Shown piece by piece: positions 62,001-64,000 of a DNA stretch of 64,000 bases (positions within the stretch are counted from its first letter, which is position 1; each line of letters opens with the position of its first letter). The notes under the pieces were generated by a model. That model searched no databases and was not told the DNA's origin. It saw nothing but the letters and a program-made list of their open reading frames with translations. This stretch comes from Antedon mediterranea (lineage: Eukaryota > Echinodermata > Crinoidea > Comatulida > Antedonidae), in assembly GCF_964355755.1 (NCBI RefSeq), contig NC_092680.1, positions 6,179,001-6,243,000 of the forward strand, in the 5' to 3' direction. Made by a program: the position numbers and the translations under genes.

Positions 62001-63174
62001 GCAAGTGATAACAACATGAGAATAGCCAGTTTTTAGTTATCTTTTAAAAATAAAATCCGTGCTTTGTTATTTTATGAAGTATTGTATTACTAATACTGTT
62101 AATGGTGGTGGAAAAAAACAATTGTGCTGGATGTTTTATCTGTCTTTCCCTATGATATCAATTTTGTTGGTTTGCTTGATAGTTTAAAAAATATATTTAT
62201 CTGGAATATAGAAATATAATCACAAAAAAAGAAGTCAATATAATATGCCCTCGTCGCATATCTTTCACGAACAGTCAATGTGCTTTTATGTGTTATTTTA
62301 ATTTAAATGTAGCTGATTTTTAAATAACACAATGTTAAATAAAACAGCCTTAACCCTATCTCGCTTTTCTTTGTTTATGTCTGATTTCATTTCGTTATCA
62401 CTACCAATTTACATCATGTACGAATATAGAAAAGCATTTTTCTTTACACGGATCATGTGAAAATAAAAATGACCATGTGCAATAATATTTATCTGCATAT
62501 AGGAAACCATAGAATGTTTGATAATGTTGTTGGAGGTGTGTGGTATATAATAACTATTGTGTACGAATTAACTTGTTAATCAGCCTAGGGATTAGCCCCA
62601 AATTGGGAAGAATAGAAAGAATTATTGTGTTTTATGCATTTCAATATGTAGATGTGAAGAAAGAAAAATTGTACTCTATTTTAGCCGTAAGACTTATGTT
62701 TTCCATATAGTTTTTTAAAATAATGATTTAATATAATAATAGATATATATATATATATATAATAATAGAAACAATGATGTGGTTTTAAAATACGCTCTAA
62801 TACATTTCCAGACTAAAATAAAACGACATCTTTCAGTACAAATATAATATGCTAAAATGCACTCACTGATATACTAACAATTAGCTAGCAGTCATACTTT
62901 ATTTCCAGTCTTATTATTTTATTATTTATTAATTTATGACTATATCCAATGACAGTGCATTATATATATGTATATATTTAATAACTTATTTATATAATAA
63001 TTGTATTATTACATAGTTATAAATTGCATACAGTCAAATAAAATAAACGCTCTGCATATATATTCGTCACACTTCTGACAACATTACACTGGACAACGTA
63101 TGATCAATCAATATAAATAAATGTGTTACAAAATAATTGATTGAGTAGTATGTTGCTGATGGCCAAAATTATAA
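59001..63174. other. No recognisable gene between the last foldback copy and the receptor
   Basis: AT-rich sequence. A possible retroposon tail lies near 60130-60215. A 30-base block near 61326 (GTGATGGCGCTAGTTACA, CGTTATGCA) also occurs near 24440. Frames of 62-80 codons have no domain. Short AT runs lie near 62743 and 62962. Confidence 0.45.
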
Positions 63175-63222
63175 TTTATTTTTCTACAAAATACTACGAC
63201 CAAACACTTAGTATACTTTATT
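63175..63222 (-). promoter_or_regulatory. Probable poly(A) signals of the receptor transcript
   Basis: On the minus strand AATAAA occurs at 63222-63217, about 70 bases after the receptor stop codon, and again at 63180-63175. Either could end the mRNA with a short 3' untranslated region. AATAAA is common by chance in DNA this AT-rich, so the call rests on position. Confidence 0.4.
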
Positions 63223-63291
63223 TCACATTTTAAGAATTGGGCAACAACATAATTATAATAACGTTACAAAATGTTGAAGTAGATATAGTTT

Positions 63292-63878
63292 CTAGATAAC
63301 CGTTTCCGGACTTGAATCTTCGCGAGGCGTAACGTTTGTCGACACTGAGTTGAACTCTGTCTTCTGACAAAATCCAACAATTCGCTTAAAATGCTTCTTA
63401 AAACTATCAGTGGCAAAGGCGTAAACAATCGGATTGCAACAACTATTTGAATACGAAAGACACAGGCTGAATAGTTTCAAAGAGGTTGCAATCTTGAACA
63501 TTTCTATTGATCTATAAAATTCATCCGAAGGCCAGAATGTTTCCAACATAATGACGATGTGATTGGGCGCCCAGCATACAGCAAAAAGTAACACGACAAT
63601 AAACACCATTCTTGTGATTTTTCGCTTTCTGCGAATCGAACGTTCTTGGGCTTGTGCACTTTCGGTACCACATGATTTCTTGCGCCACACCTGGATTAAT
63701 ATTTTGAAGTAGCATGCGAGTATAACTAAGAGTGGGAATGCATATAGCATCAGAAATGATCCTGTGATAAACAGTCGCCTTTGAAATTCCTCCGGGAATT
63801 CTAGCTTGCATTCATGTGTACAACCTGAAGGCATTGAGTACGAATATATTGGAATAGGAATGTATATAAGAAAAGATA
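63292..63878 (-). CDS. Last coding exon of a class A neuropeptide GPCR, kisspeptin/galanin-receptor-like (5' partial)
   Basis: A seven-transmembrane, G-protein-coupled receptor of the plasma membrane that probably binds a neuropeptide. The exon encodes 194 complete codons plus a stop, from the end of TM4 to the C-terminus. Visible landmarks, numbered from the first complete codon: the TM4 end with P7 and P9; Cys19 and Cys23 in extracellular loop 2, either of which could pair with the TM3 cysteine; TM5 with P48 and Y56; a basic third intracellular loop (R82-R89); TM6 with the CWxP motif at 101-104; TM7 with SYSNS (141-145) and NPIVY (148-152); helix 8 with FKKHFKR; a Ser/Thr-rich tail. The ungapped pattern C...FP....QR before TM5, VVLLFAVCWAP in TM6 and SYSNS in TM7 resemble kisspeptin receptors most. 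Galanin and allatostatin-A receptors are the alternatives. The exon begins after a pyrimidine-rich AG acceptor, splitting a codon after its first base. Methionine 15 is internal and not the true start. Family level is sure, subfamily is inference. Confidence 0.93.
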
Positions 63879-64000
63879 CTGTAACAAAAAAGAAAAAGAT
63901 GTGATGTTAATCATTTTGAATAAATAACAATGAAATTGACTACATGAGACGTTCAGTAGCACCGTTCAAATTGTAAACCGAATATTATCGAAATTTTGTA
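63879..64000 (-). other. 3' end of the intron upstream of the receptor exon
   Basis: Read on the minus strand, a run of T and C followed by GTTACAG ends at 63879, a normal 3' splice acceptor. The reading frame of the receptor remains open across it only through the TM4 residues, and a class A receptor needs TM1-TM4 upstream. The missing exons must therefore lie to the right of base 64000. The intron is phase 1: one base of the split codon comes from the previous exon. Confidence 0.8.

Noticed and set aside
63521-63811. 96-codon frame inside the receptor exon
   Set aside because: Shadow of the receptor reading frame in another frame on the same strand.
1-64000. CRISPR arrays, operons or prokaryotic genes
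   Set aside because: No spaced identical repeats, no dense coding and no ribosome-binding-site pattern; the window is eukaryotic.

Overview
This window reads as AT-rich nuclear DNA from an animal, most probably a marine invertebrate deuterostome such as an echinoderm or a relative. The reasons are one intron-split class A neuropeptide receptor gene with a kisspeptin/galanin-receptor character, many short non-autonomous DNA transposons, a tRNA-headed SINE, decayed LINE fragments, and a strong excess of the palindrome AGGCCT. The species assignment is inference; there is no marker here that settles it. There are no operons, CRISPR arrays or bacterial signals.

Only one protein-coding feature is convincing: the last coding exon of a seven-transmembrane receptor at the right edge, minus strand (63292-63878). 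Its 5' exons lie beyond base 64000. A second, weak candidate is a 58-codon open frame behind a good splice acceptor at the left edge (47-225); it runs into a purine-rich minisatellite. Everything between is a gene desert of about 63 kb. The other open frames there are short and lie in repeats, or have no recognisable domain or codon signal.

Layout. 1-1070: minisatellite and ATT microsatellite. 1773-3325: a hairpin, then a roughly 1.3 kb repeat carrying a 262-bp internal tandem duplication. 4.4 kb: a decayed MITE end. 8.7-9.5 kb: local repeats interrupted by a SINE with a tRNA-like head. 10.6-11.8 kb: MITE family A. 13.9-14.4 kb: tandem repeats. 16.9-18.2 kb: LINE C-terminal fragments and another family A copy. 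19.1-22.8 kb: the most structured part, two PIF/Harbinger-like transposons back to back in opposite orientation, one carrying a second copy of the 2-3.3 kb repeat. 22.8-28.8 kb: mostly unique AT-rich sequence with one inverted-repeat element and a cluster of promoter-like motifs near 24.75 kb. 28.8-35.6 kb: a 0.42-kb tandem duplication, a LINE reverse-transcriptase remnant, MITE families B and C and LINE tails. 37-59 kb: three copies of a foldback element, more family A copies, a second SINE copy, CCGA-rich tails and a SINE/LINE tail. 59-63.2 kb: nothing recognised. 63.2-64 kb: the receptor exon, its probable poly(A) signals and the end of its upstream intron.

No functional system spanning several genes is visible. 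The points most worth following are the inverted Harbinger pair with its iterated terminal motif, the repeated TWA target duplications shared by several MITE families, the foldback family, the receptor, and the excess of AGGCCT and of full CRE octamers. Counts were made by eye and are approximate.
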